From: JANQPX01 sp050633905
Lineage (GTDB): Bacteria; Pseudomonadota; Alphaproteobacteria; Geminicoccales; Geminicoccaceae
Direction: 5' to 3'
Length of the DNA stretch: 64,000 nucleotides
Assembly (NCBI GenBank): GCA_050633905.1
Contig: JBOEHJ010000150.1
Coordinates: forward strand, 1-64,000
A program made the position numbers and the translations under genes. Every line of letters starts with the position of its first letter. The first letter of the stretch is position 1. The notes below the pieces were generated by a model. The model worked only from the letters and a program-made list of their open reading frames with translations. It was not told the DNA's origin and made no database searches. Shown here piece by piece: positions 1-8,494 of this stretch.

Positions 1-169
1 CATTGCCCTGCGGGTCGAGATCAATGAGCAGAATGCTCTTCTTGCAGGCTGCGAGCGCCGTGCCGAGATTGATCGCAGTAGTTGTCTTGCCAACGCCGCC
101 TTTTTGATTGGCAATGGCGACGACACGGCCGATCGACGACGGTCGTTTATTGACGATGAAGGGGCGCAC
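1..169 (-). CDS. parA: ParA chromosome partitioning ATPase (5' part only)
   Basis: Only the first 56 codons are present; the gene runs off the left edge. The reverse strand reads a GTG start followed by MRPFIVNKRPSSIGRVVAIA and then the deviant Walker A motif NQKGGVGKTTT and AINLGTALAA, which is diagnostic of the ParA/Soj family. ParA is the ATPase that, with ParB bound at parS, segregates the chromosome origin. I chose the GTG at 169 because a TAG stop lies two codons upstream in the same frame. The start therefore overlaps the end of rsmG by 23 bases, so the two genes are probably translationally coupled. parB is expected just outside the window. The three parS sites at 720, 2773 and 4899 are its likely partners. 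Confidence 0.9.
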   Translation of the reverse strand, partial: MRPFIVNKRPSSIGRVVAIANQKGGVGKTTTAINLGTALAACKKSILLIDLDPQGN

Positions 170-785
170 GTTCTATTTCCCAGAGTTTAAGAATCGCTGC
201 AGATGGATCTGATAGGCTCGGCAAGCAACGGGATCGCATCATCCAGCTTTTCCTAGCCGCGGTCAATTCATCCGTTGCATGTTGGCCCTTTAGAAAAAAA
301 CAAAGCGTGTCCCGTTCGATCAATGGTGATGCAAGATCGAGGAGTCGCGGGAGTGGGGCTAAGGCTCTCGCCGTTAAAACATGAGCCGACAAAGGCTTCA
401 TGGCCTCGATCCTTTCGGCATGAACGGTAACGTCGAGGTTCAAATTGCGCGTTGCTTCCTTCAAAAACTGTGCTTTACGTTGGTCACTCTCGACAAGATG
501 AACCTTTGATCGACCAAGAATTGCTAAAATCATCCCAGGCAAGCCGGCCCCACTGCCAAGATCGACAATCAGCCCTGTCTGAGCAGGCAAATGCTGGTTC
601 AGTTGAGCGCTGTCAAGTAGATGCCGTCGCCAAGGGTCGGCAAGCGTTTTGGGCCCCACGAGGTTGATCGCTTTTTGCCAGCGTTGCAGCAACACAAGAT
701 ACTGCTCCAAGCGTTCTAGCGTTTCACGTGAAACATTGACTGCTTGAGCAAACTCGGCCGGTGTCAACGGGGCATCATTCCTCAC
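147..785 (-). CDS. rsmG: 16S rRNA (guanine527-N7)-methyltransferase RsmG
   Basis: A 212-residue protein, the normal size for RsmG (GidB), which methylates N7 of G527 in 16S rRNA using S-adenosylmethionine. The SAM-binding loop is visible as VDLGSGAGLPGMILAI near residues 68-83, followed by VHLVESDQRKAQFL, the acidic residue that contacts the ribose. Its ATG overlaps the mnmG stop (ATGA-type junction) and its tail overlaps parA, so mnmG-rsmG-parA look like one operon. Codons for NVSRETL near residue 18 are formed by a parS site (720-735). The gene therefore carries a ParB-binding site inside its reading frame. Confidence 0.95.
   Translation of the reverse strand: MRNDAPLTPAEFAQAVNVSRETLERLEQYLVLLQRWQKAINLVGPKTLADPWRRHLLDSAQLNQHLPAQTGLIVDLGSGAGLPGMILAILGRSKVHLVESDQRKAQFLKEATRNLNLDVTVHAERIEAMKPLSAHVLTARALAPLPRLLDLASPLIERDTLCFFLKGQHATDELTAARKSWMMRSRCLPSLSDPSAAILKLWEIERAPLHRQ
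720..735. promoter_or_regulatory. parS site 1 (one mismatch), inside rsmG
   Basis: CGTTTCACGTGAAACA matches the near-universal parS palindrome TGTTTCACGTGAAACA at 15 of 16 positions (first base C instead of T). It lies within the rsmG coding region. ParB/Spo0J nucleates here in well-studied bacteria. Placement close to parA and about 14 kb from the proposed oriC supports the call. Confidence 0.85.
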
Positions 786-2638
786 GCTGACACAGACCGC
801 TTGGCATATCGATAGAGAAGTGCCAGGGCCGCCGGGGTCATGCCAGGAATTCTTGCCGCCGATCCAATCGTCTCGGGCCTAGTTTCCGCCAACCTTGCAC
901 AGACTTCTCGGCTCAAGCCAGCAATGTCCTCTACCACTAGGTCCGTTGGCAATCGGAACGCCTCTTCACGCCGAAAAGCCTCAATATCGGCCAATTGGCG
1001 TGGTAAGTACGCCGCATATTGCGCGTCAATCTCAAATTGCTCCGTCACATCATGGCGCATATCGGCCAGTTCCGGACAAAGACGGGCAAGATCGGCCATG
1101 TTGATTGTCGGCAACCGCAGGAGCGCTAGGCCATCGCGCACCACACCATCCTTTTTGACCCGCAATCCATGTTTCGCGGCAGCTGTCGGACTTAACGAAA
1201 TCGATTGAAGCAAGTTCTTGGTCACCTCGAGCGCCTGTAGCTTCTCTTCGAAGGACGTCTGTCTGACCGTTCCAACCAAGCCACAACTAATGCCGAGAGG
1301 TGTCAGTCGACGATCCGCATTGTCGGATCTTGACGTCAGTCGATATTCAGCACGAGACGTAAACATGCGATAGGGCTCGCTAACACCCTGTGTGATCAGA
1401 TCATCGATCAAGACGCCGATATAGCCATCAGCTCGATCGATGGTCAGTGGCGGCGAGCCGGCAGCGCGGAGCGCCGCATTCGCGCCCGCTACCAACCCCT
1501 GAGCGGCCGCTTCTTCATAGCCGGTCGTCCCATTGATCTGCCCCGCGAGAAATAGTCCGGGTATGCGCTTTGTCTCGAGCGTAGCACCGAGTTCTCTTGG
1601 ATCGATATGGTCGTATTCGATCGCATAGCCCGGCTGCAAGATCTTGGCATGCTCCAACCCCGCAATGGACTGAACTAGCCGTGTTTGAACCTCTGCGGGT
1701 AGTGAGGTCGAAATACCGTTCGGATAAACGGTGTGATCATCGAGTCCCTCAGGCTCCAGAAAAATCTGATGTCGCGAACGATCGGCGAATCGAACCACTT
1801 TGTCCTCGATCGAAGGGCAATAACGAACCCCAGTTCCTTCGATCTGCCCTGAATACATCGGCGAACGATGAAGATCCTCCTTGATCAGCGCATGGGAATG
1901 TTCATTGGTATAGGTAATCGCACAGGCAATCTGCGGATTATTGATCGTTTTCGTCAGCATCGAAAACGGCTCAGCAGGGTCATCTCCCGGCTGCATCACC
2001 AGCCCTTTGTAGTCAATCGTTCGGCCGTCCAGCCTTGGAGGCGTGCCCGTTTTCAGCCGACGGAGCTTAAATCCCGCTTGTGCCATGCTTGTCGACAATC
2101 CGATCGCTGCCGCTTCGCCATGGCGGCCTGCTGGCCATCTCTTCTCGCCTAAATGAATTTCACCACGAAGAAAAGTCCCCGTCGTAAGAACAACAGAAGC
2201 AGCTTGCCAAGCTCGCCCATCCGTGGCCTGAACACCATTAACACGGCCGTCCTGATCTCGTGTGAGATCGTCAACGTCGGCAGCCTCAATCATTAACTCT
2301 GGATGTTCTCGAAGAAGTGCCTGGATAGCCTCTCGATAAAGCCGCCGATCCGCTTGAGCACGAGGGCCACGAACAGCTGGTCCTTTGCTCCTGTTCAGGA
2401 CGCGAAATTGAATGCCAGCCCTATCGATAGCCTGTGCCATCAGGCCATCAAGGGCATCAATCTCTCTGACCAGATGGCCTCGCCCAAGCCCACCAATTGC
2501 AGGGTTACAGGACATGATCCCAATCGTATCGATCTTATGGGTCAGCAACAGCACCTCTGCGCCAAGCCGCGCGGCGGCGGCGGCGGCTTCAACCCCGGCA
2601 TGGCCGCCGCCGATAATGATGACATCAACACTCTTCAT
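782..2638 (-). CDS. mnmG: tRNA uridine-5-carboxymethylaminomethyl(34) synthesis enzyme MnmG
   Basis: 618 residues, the usual MnmG (GidA) length. The N-terminus has the FAD-binding motif IIGGGHAGVEAAAAAARLGA, then the family signature block CNPAIGGLGRGHLVREIDAL and the second block around GTFLRGEIHLGEKRWPAGR. MnmG works with MnmE to install the carboxymethylaminomethyl group on U34 of several tRNAs, using FAD, NADH and a folate one-carbon donor. Its stop overlaps the rsmG start by four bases. mnmE lies 0.9 kb upstream on the same strand, as in many alphaproteobacteria. A perfect parS site is located 135 bp upstream of its start. Confidence 0.97.
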   Translation of the reverse strand: MKSVDVIIIGGGHAGVEAAAAAARLGAEVLLLTHKIDTIGIMSCNPAIGGLGRGHLVREIDALDGLMAQAIDRAGIQFRVLNRSKGPAVRGPRAQADRRLYREAIQALLREHPELMIEAADVDDLTRDQDGRVNGVQATDGRAWQAASVVLTTGTFLRGEIHLGEKRWPAGRHGEAAAIGLSTSMAQAGFKLRRLKTGTPPRLDGRTIDYKGLVMQPGDDPAEPFSMLTKTINNPQIACAITYTNEHSHALIKEDLHRSPMYSGQIEGTGVRYCPSIEDKVVRFADRSRHQIFLEPEGLDDHTVYPNGISTSLPAEVQTRLVQSIAGLEHAKILQPGYAIEYDHIDPRELGATLETKRIPGLFLAGQINGTTGYEEAAAQGLVAGANAALRAAGSPPLTIDRADGYIGVLIDDLITQGVSEPYRMFTSRAEYRLTSRSDNADRRLTPLGISCGLVGTVRQTSFEEKLQALEVTKNLLQSISLSPTAAAKHGLRVKKDGVVRDGLALLRLPTINMADLARLCPELADMRHDVTEQFEIDAQYAAYLPRQLADIEAFRREEAFRLPTDLVVEDIAGLSREVCARLAETRPETIGSAARIPGMTPAALALLYRYAKRSVSA

Positions 2639-2956
2639 CTGTTTGTTCTGTCGGGTATCGGCTATTGCGTCAACATTAAGACCTCATTTCCTAGATAAGT
2701 TGCTAAAATTCTCTCCTTGAGGAACCCGTACCGCGGGACTGAGCGATGACGCATTAAGCTAATCTCAATCAATGTTTCACGTGAAACATCAAACATTGGC
2801 CTTAGGAGTCGCTAACAACGATTCAACGTGATGCGCTGATGGAAGTCAGCCCCCAGGTTTCAATCTCGTCTCAATCCTTTTAGAGATTGCCCGGGTGGAT
2901 TCATTGGGCCTCAACAAAAAAAGTCTGGCACCTCTCATTCCAACATGACTTCAAGA
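2639..2956. other. Intergenic region upstream of mnmG
   Basis: A 318-bp gap that contains the perfect parS at 2773-2788. The stretch next to mnmG is AT-rich and could hold its promoter, but I see no convincing -35/-10 pair. No small ORF with a credible ribosome site was found. Confidence 0.5.
2773..2788. promoter_or_regulatory. parS site 2 (perfect palindrome)
   Basis: TGTTTCACGTGAAACA is an exact match to the canonical parS and extends to an 18-bp palindrome with flanking A/T. It is the only one of the three sites that is intergenic, upstream of mnmG. Confidence 0.95.
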
Positions 2957-3394
2957 TTATTGGAAATGCCAATGGGCTCGGAAAAGAAGACGATGGCTCT
3001 CATGGTCGTCATCAACGCTTCCCGACATCTCTAGATTCGCCTGGCGATCTTCAGCCTCAACGTAATGATAGCCAACAGCAATTGAAACCGACCCATTCAG
3101 ATCAAAGGACATGTCCGTGTCAGTTTGCTCGATCAGATCGAGATCGACCAACAGCTCTCCATCGTTATTAAGCACGCGACTTAGCGATGACGGTTCGCCA
3201 TGGCGTGGCTCAATAGCACCGATGATGCCGCTACTACCGGTCAACGAATTGCCTGTCAGCCCCCGATCGGGGCTGACAATCCGAAGCGGTCCACCGACTT
3301 GCAGCTCCGGATGCCCCCCACCATCGGCACCAGTCGCCTGTGCCTCCCCAGACAGGATGAAGACCAAGAGGATCACACAGGCGTGTGTTCTCAT
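2957..3394 (-). CDS. Small predicted secreted protein of unknown function
   Basis: About 145 residues. The N-terminus MRTHACVILLVFILSGEAQA is a classical signal peptide: one basic residue, a hydrophobic core and an A-x-A cleavage site. The mature part is acidic, rich in Gly/Ser/Asp, and ends in alternating polar and aromatic residues (VAVGYHYVEAED-like pattern, final HWHFQ), which could be beta-rich. A GGAG sequence lies eight bases before the ATG; a GTG directly in front of it is an alternative start. I do not recognise a family. It lies between mnmG and mnmE, on the same strand, and is absent from the usual gene order in this region. Confidence 0.55.
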   Translation of the reverse strand: MRTHACVILLVFILSGEAQATGADGGGHPELQVGGPLRIVSPDRGLTGNSLTGSSGIIGAIEPRHGEPSSLSRVLNNDGELLVDLDLIEQTDTDMSFDLNGSVSIAVGYHYVEAEDRQANLEMSGSVDDDHESHRLLFRAHWHFQ

Positions 3395-3550
3395 CACGAA
3401 GGCTCCGATCGGGTTTCTTGCTTGATTGGTCCGATCAGAAATAAAGAAAAAGGATTAACAAATTCCTAATTCTCAACGAAAAAGTTACCCTTCTCCTTCT
3501 ATTGATCTTCATCATTGGTGCATGATCGCACCTTCTTTCGATCAAGCAGG

Positions 3551-4915
3551 CTATTTTCCTATGCAGAAGTCACCGAAGATTCGATCGAGCAGATCTTCGA
3601 TGCTGACTTTCCCGGTCAATCGACCCATAGCGTTCAATGCTTGTCGAAGGTCTTCAGCGACTAAGGCCAGTTCCGGCAGGTCGTTGCTATTGAGCCGCGC
3701 CAGCGAAGTTGCAACATCGACCAATGCGTCGCGATGACGAGCTCGGGTCAAAACCGGCTCATCACCGATGGCCATGCATTCTCCCGCAAGCGCCGCCAAT
3801 CTAGCGATCAATTGTTCGATCCCTTCCCCCGTATGGCAAGAGATGTGGAGCGCCTCATGTCCATCGATGGTGACGGAGGGATCACCTGCCTCCAGAAGAT
3901 CAACCTTGTTCAGAAGAACCAATGCCCGCTGATCGATCAGGGCTAAGGTTTCCTGGTCAACGTGAGGCCAGGTGGCCCCATCGAAGAGTGCCAGCAAGAC
4001 ATCAGCATTGCGTGCGCGTGCCCTGGCACGCTTCACACCGATGACTTCGATGGGATCATCGGTCTGTCGAAGGCCGGCCATATCGACAACCGTCAGGGGA
4101 TAGCCACCAAGATCCAGAGGAACGTCCAGAATATCACGGGTGGTTCCGGGAATATCGGTTACGATCGCAACGTCGCGTTTCGAAAGAAGGTTGATCAGGC
4201 TCGATTTTCCTGCATTCGGTGGGCCGACCAAGGCGACTTGCAAACCAGAACGCAGACGCTCGCCACGGTGGTCGTCGCCAAGATGGCCTTCGATCTCCCG
4301 CAATAGCTCGCGAAGATCCGGGCCAATCGCTGTCATCAGCCCATCTGGAACCTCCTCCTCCGGTGCAAAGTCGATCTCGGCTTCTAGATAGGCAAGCGCT
4401 CTGACCAGTCTTTCATGCCATGCGCGATAGAGACGACCTAACGCTCCATCCATCTGTTGCCGCGCCTGCCTGGCCTGTTGGCTGGTTTCAGCGTCGACCA
4501 GATCGGCAAGAGCCTCAGCCTGGGTAAGGTCCAGTTTGCCATTCAGGAACGCACGTCGGGTGAACTCACCAGGTTCCGCCGACCGCATATCAGGCATGGC
4601 GCCAAGGCACGAAAAAAGCGCCGACAGAACCGCTGCCCCGCCATGAACTTGGAGTTCCACGACGTCTTCACCGGTGAAGCTCATAGGGCCTGGAAACCAA
4701 ATCAGAAGCCCCTCGTCGATCAAGTCAGCGGTTCTTGGGTCAATGAACCTGCGCAGAACAGCCTGACGTGGCTTTGGAACATCGGTGCCTGTAAGAGGCC
4801 TGATCAGATCACAGCTGGCATCGCCCGAGATCCGAACAACAGCAACCCCTGCACGACCGGCACCACTCGCAAGCGCATAAATCGTCGCCTCAGACCTATG
4901 TTTCACGTGAAACAT
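3551..4915 (-). CDS. mnmE: tRNA modification GTPase MnmE
   Basis: 454 residues from the chosen start, identical to the E. coli MnmE length. The N-terminal folate-binding domain begins with ATIYALASGAGRAGVAVVRI. The inserted G domain shows GPPNAGKSS (G1), TDIPGTTRD (G2), DMAGLR (G3) and NKVD (G4). The protein ends with the invariant FCIGK, whose cysteine is required for the modification reaction. The frame stays open for 38 codons further upstream, but ATG at 4915 with AAAGGCG in front restores the family start MFHVKHR. Those first codons are exactly the parS palindrome. It acts with MnmG on U34 of tRNA. Confidence 0.96.
   Translation of the reverse strand: MFHVKHRSEATIYALASGAGRAGVAVVRISGDASCDLIRPLTGTDVPKPRQAVLRRFIDPRTADLIDEGLLIWFPGPMSFTGEDVVELQVHGGAAVLSALFSCLGAMPDMRSAEPGEFTRRAFLNGKLDLTQAEALADLVDAETSQQARQARQQMDGALGRLYRAWHERLVRALAYLEAEIDFAPEEEVPDGLMTAIGPDLRELLREIEGHLGDDHRGERLRSGLQVALVGPPNAGKSSLINLLSKRDVAIVTDIPGTTRDILDVPLDLGGYPLTVVDMAGLRQTDDPIEVIGVKRARARARNADVLLALFDGATWPHVDQETLALIDQRALVLLNKVDLLEAGDPSVTIDGHEALHISCHTGEGIEQLIARLAALAGECMAIGDEPVLTRARHRDALVDVATSLARLNSNDLPELALVAEDLRQALNAMGRLTGKVSIEDLLDRIFGDFCIGK
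4899..4914. promoter_or_regulatory. parS site 3 (perfect), forming the first codons of mnmE
   Basis: An exact TGTTTCACGTGAAACA. Read on the minus strand together with flanking bases it encodes the MFHVKH amino terminus of MnmE. The site and the start codon region therefore overlap completely, so ParB occupancy and mnmE initiation share the same DNA. Confidence 0.95.
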
Positions 4916-5025
4916 CGCCTTTGTTTGAGAAAACCATGCACGAAGGCAGCAGTTCGATGAAAACTGCGCGCAGGGCTTGCCATACCAATAGGATTGGCGG
5001 CAGAAAAAGCTCAGCCATCTTCTGT

Positions 5026-5253
5026 TCAATCGCCATGATGCGCTTCAGTTAGGTCTCTAGGTGGTATAAATGCTGTTGATGCCCCGTCTTCAACATCCGC
5101 CAATTCCGCCAAACGCAGATCGATCAGGTGCATGGTCATTTTGTCTGTGATCACCGAGCATAGCTCAACCAGCGGCGTCGTATCGGCGCGACCGAGAAAG
5201 CGGCGCCATTGGTTCGGCGTCCAGCCAAGTTTGATTTCAATTCTCGTACCCAT
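5026..5253 (-). CDS. Small protein resembling DUF6489-type alphaproteobacterial proteins
   Basis: 75 residues from the ATG at 5253; the frame extends 12 codons further to a TTG at 5289. The start MGTRIEIKLGWTPNQWRRFLG, then TTPLVELCSVITDKM, has the layout of the short DUF6489-like proteins of alphaproteobacteria (a beta strand, then a 'TPxxxRxFLG' helix, then an amphipathic helix). This is recalled resemblance, not a search. It lies 110 bp upstream of mnmE on the same strand and may be co-transcribed. No signal peptide or membrane segment. Confidence 0.5.
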   Translation of the reverse strand: MGTRIEIKLGWTPNQWRRFLGRADTTPLVELCSVITDKMTMHLIDLRLAELADVEDGASTAFIPPRDLTEAHHGD

Positions 5254-5404
5254 TGCGTCAATCGATCCATCTTCTTTGTAGCCAATCAAACCAGCGGCGG
5301 GATGTCCCCGCTATCGTCATCTTAACGGACACTGTAGCTTTGCTCTAAAGATCGCTGGCATATCAGGTAGCGGTCCATTGGAGCATCTTCGAGGACAGGA
5401 ACTC

Positions 5405-7429
5405 TTGGAAAATCGTCTCGGCAACACCACCAGCCCCTATCTCATGCAACATCAGGACAATCCCGTCCATTGGCAGCCATGGGATCAGGAAGCCCTGGCC
5501 GCCGCAAAAGCCGCCGATAAGCCGATCCTACTCTCGATCGGCTATTCCGCCTGTCACTGGTGCCATGTCATGGCCCATGAAAGCTTCGAGAACGAGGCGA
5601 TTGCGCTCTTGATGAACCAGCATTTCGTCAACATCAAGATCGATCGTGAGGAACGTCCCGATCTCGATCAAATCTACATGCGAGCCCTTGGCCTTCTCGG
5701 TCAACAAGGAGGGTGGCCGCTGACCATGTTTCTCACACCAGATGGCGAGCCTTTTTGGGGAGGAACCTATTTTCCGCCAGAGAGTCGTTACGGCAGGCCA
5801 GGCTTTCCCGAGGTCCTGACCACGGTTGCCCACATATGGGCCAATGAGCGCCATAAGGTTGATAGCAACCGGGGGAGCCTGGTTCAGGCCCTACAGCAGC
5901 TGTCATCGCCCAGGCCAGGCCAGATCATGACCATAATGGAGATAGACGAGGCGGCAGCCCAGGTGATCCGGATGTTCGATCCCGTCCATGGAGGTCTGCA
6001 AGGTGCGCCAAAGTTTCCGCAATCGCCAATCCTGGATTTTCTCTGGCGACGAGCCTTGGCTACTGGAAATGGCGACATCAAAGGCGTTGTCATTCATGCG
6101 CTGAACCGGATGTGCCAAGGCGGCATCTACGATCATCTCGGCGGCGGTTTTGCCCGCTATAGCGTGGACGATCGCTGGCTAGCACCTCATTTCGAGAAGA
6201 TGCTCTACGACAATGCCCTGCTTCTCGGCCTTCTTGCCGATGTCTATGCCGTTGATCAGGAGCCGCTTTTCGCGGCCCGCGCCAGGGAAACCGTGGTCTG
6301 GCTGGAACGGGAAATGATGGTGCAAGAGGGTTTCGCCTCTGCCCTGGATGCGGATAGCGAGGGTGAGGAAGGGAAATTTTATGTCTGGGACGAGAAGGAC
6401 ATCGATCGGATCCTGAGAGAGGATGCAACCCTCTTCAAGAAAACCTTCGACGTCACGCCTAGCGGTAACTGGGAAAATAAAAATATCCTCAATCGATCCG
6501 CCCAGGATGGGCTCTATCCGGCTGATCAGGAGGCATTGCTCCGACCCATGATCCAGCAGCTGCTGGATGAGCGTGCCAAGCGGATTCGGCCAGGACGCGA
6601 CGATAAGGTGCTCGCTGATTGGAACGGGCTGATGATCGCAAGCCTGGCCAAGGCCAGTGCTGTCTTTGCCGAGCCCGCCTGGCTTGATCTCGCCAAAAAC
6701 GCCTTTGCCTTCGTCCAGAAAAACATGCAGGACGACGATCGCCTTTCCCATAGTTGGCGAAATGGGAAAAAACTGGCATTGGCCTTCGTCGATGACTACG
6801 CCGGGATGGCTGATGGGGCGCTTGCTTTGTTTCAGCAGACCGGTGATCATGCCTATATCGACCAGGCAACGGCCTGGGTTGACCATCTCGATCAGCATCA
6901 CCGAGATGCTGAGCATGGCGGCTATTTTCAGACCTCGGATGACGCGACAAACATCCTGGTAAGGCCAAAAAATGCCCAGGATGGACCATCTCCTGCCGGT
7001 AATGGCCTTATAGCGACCGTCTTGGCCCGTCTCTTCAATCTTACCGGCAACCCGCGTTTTCGCGAACGGGCGGACGAGCTGATGCGGGTCTTTGCAGGCG
7101 AAGTCAAGCAAAACCCAATTATCCATGCAACACTTTTGAATGGCTTCGCGATGTTGGAAAAGCCGGTTCAGATCATCCTAGCCGGTCATCCCGACGATCC
7201 TGAGGTTGCGACGTTCAAAACAATCATCCTGTCAGCCGCTTATCCGGGTGCAACCTTGCGCATGATCGGCTCAGAGGATCAACTACCACAAGGTCATCCC
7301 GCCTTTGGCAAGGGGCCGATCAACGAGAAGCCAGCGGTTTATCTTTGTGAAGGGCAAACTTGCCGTTTGCCGATAACAGACCCCGAAAAACTATCTCAAG
7401 AAATTGATATGAAAAGGTTTTTCTCATAG
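5405..7429 (+). CDS. Thioredoxin-like/DUF255 protein (YyaL/spermatogenesis-associated 20 family)
   Basis: About 674 residues. The N-terminal domain begins NRLGNTTSPYLMQHQDNPVHW and contains the CHWCHVM motif, the CxxC-type thioredoxin-fold site typical of YyaL/SSP411 proteins. The rest is an alpha/alpha-barrel like that of glycosidases or epimerases, with the conserved HFEKMLYDNA and DADSEGEEGKFYVW blocks. I place the start at TTG 5405, preceded by GAGGACAGGAAC, because the family starts right at the NRLxNxTSPYL block. The frame also has an upstream TTG at 5378. The biochemical role of the family is not firmly known. Stand-alone gene, divergent from mnmE. Confidence 0.88.
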   Translation: MENRLGNTTSPYLMQHQDNPVHWQPWDQEALAAAKAADKPILLSIGYSACHWCHVMAHESFENEAIALLMNQHFVNIKIDREERPDLDQIYMRALGLLGQQGGWPLTMFLTPDGEPFWGGTYFPPESRYGRPGFPEVLTTVAHIWANERHKVDSNRGSLVQALQQLSSPRPGQIMTIMEIDEAAAQVIRMFDPVHGGLQGAPKFPQSPILDFLWRRALATGNGDIKGVVIHALNRMCQGGIYDHLGGGFARYSVDDRWLAPHFEKMLYDNALLLGLLADVYAVDQEPLFAARARETVVWLEREMMVQEGFASALDADSEGEEGKFYVWDEKDIDRILREDATLFKKTFDVTPSGNWENKNILNRSAQDGLYPADQEALLRPMIQQLLDERAKRIRPGRDDKVLADWNGLMIASLAKASAVFAEPAWLDLAKNAFAFVQKNMQDDDRLSHSWRNGKKLALAFVDDYAGMADGALALFQQTGDHAYIDQATAWVDHLDQHHRDAEHGGYFQTSDDATNILVRPKNAQDGPSPAGNGLIATVLARLFNLTGNPRFRERADELMRVFAGEVKQNPIIHATLLNGFAMLEKPVQIILAGHPDDPEVATFKTIILSAAYPGATLRMIGSEDQLPQGHPAFGKGPINEKPAVYLCEGQTCRLPITDPEKLSQEIDMKRFFS

Positions 7430-7516
7430 ATCATCACCACATCGATGTCCTTGGCGGCGGCCCTTTGACGGTTTAGGCTGGAGGTAAATCGAGTACACTT
7501 TTTTTGGAGGCTGATC

Positions 7517-8494
7517 ATGGCAGGTGCCATCAGAATTCATGAAGCCGGCGGTGCCGAGGTTCTTCGCTACGAGACCGTCGAGGTGGGCCAGCCTGGTCCA
7601 GGTGAGGTGCGTCTCCGGCAAACCGCGATCGGCCTGAATTTTATCGATGTCTATTTCCGAAGTGGGGTTTACCCGCCACCGGTACTGCCTTTTATTCCGG
7701 GCCTAGAGGCCGCCGGCGTGGTCGAGGCTGTCGGCGATAGGGTGACCAATCTTGCCGTTGGCGATCGTGTCGCCTATGCAGCCCCTCCACTCGGCGCCTA
7801 TGCCGTGGAACGCCTTATGCCGGCTGATCGATTGGTGAAAATCCCAGCAAGTGTCAGTGACGATCAGGCCGCTGCCATGATGCTGAAAGGCCTAACCGCC
7901 CAATATCTCCTGCGCAGCACGTTCAAGGTAGAACCCGGTCAGACCATCCTCTTTCATGCCGCGGCAGGCGGCGTTGGGCTTATCGCCTGTCAGTGGGCAG
8001 CATCCCTTGGGGTGACTGTCATCGGCACGGTGGGCAGCGAGGCGAAAGCAGAGCTTGCCAAGGCCCATGGCTGCGCCCATACCATCCGCTATGATCAAGA
8101 CAATCTGGTGGAGCAGGTGAAAGAAATCACTGGCGGCAAGGGTGTCCCGGTCGTCTATGATTCAGTCGGCCAAAGCACGTTTGAGAGCTCTCTGGATTGC
8201 CTCTCACCACTCGGCATGCTGGTCAGCTTCGGCCAATCGTCGGGGAAAATCCCGCCCGTGGATATCGGCATTCTCGCCGCCAAAGGCTCGCTCTTTTTAA
8301 CCCGCCCATCTCTGATGAACTATACCGCAGCCCGGGAGGATCTGGTTGCGGCGGCCGATGATTTATTCGGTGTGGTGGCAAGCGGCAAAGTCAATATCGA
8401 GATCAATCAACGCTTCCCGCTAAGTGAGGCCAGGGCTGCCCATGAAGCCCTCGAAGGAAGGAAGACCACGGGCTCGACGCTGCTTATGCCTTAA
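7517..8494 (+). CDS. NADPH:quinone oxidoreductase (zinc-free MDR family)
   Basis: 325 residues, as in QorA-type medium-chain reductases. It has a GroES-like N-terminal domain (FIDVYFRSGVYPPP, GLEAAGVVEAVGDRV) and a Rossmann domain with AAAGGVG in place of the usual GxGxxG, which is diagnostic of quinone oxidoreductases. The cysteines and histidine that bind zinc in alcohol dehydrogenases are missing. Family members reduce quinones with NADPH in the cytoplasm. A strong GGAGG lies nine bases before the ATG. The stop overlaps the 3' end of convergent hpnA by four bases. Confidence 0.93.
   Translation: MAGAIRIHEAGGAEVLRYETVEVGQPGPGEVRLRQTAIGLNFIDVYFRSGVYPPPVLPFIPGLEAAGVVEAVGDRVTNLAVGDRVAYAAPPLGAYAVERLMPADRLVKIPASVSDDQAAAMMLKGLTAQYLLRSTFKVEPGQTILFHAAAGGVGLIACQWAASLGVTVIGTVGSEAKAELAKAHGCAHTIRYDQDNLVEQVKEITGGKGVPVVYDSVGQSTFESSLDCLSPLGMLVSFGQSSGKIPPVDIGILAAKGSLFLTRPSLMNYTAAREDLVAAADDLFGVVASGKVNIEINQRFPLSEARAAHEALEGRKTTGSTLLMP

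Noticed and set aside
6179..7126. 315-codon minus-strand frame inside the DUF255 gene
   Set aside because: Entirely antisense to a well-conserved protein; the translation has no recognisable features.
7427..7460. ATCATCACCACATCGATG after the DUF255 stop as a repeat tip
   Set aside because: Only part of the tip matches and no arm follows.
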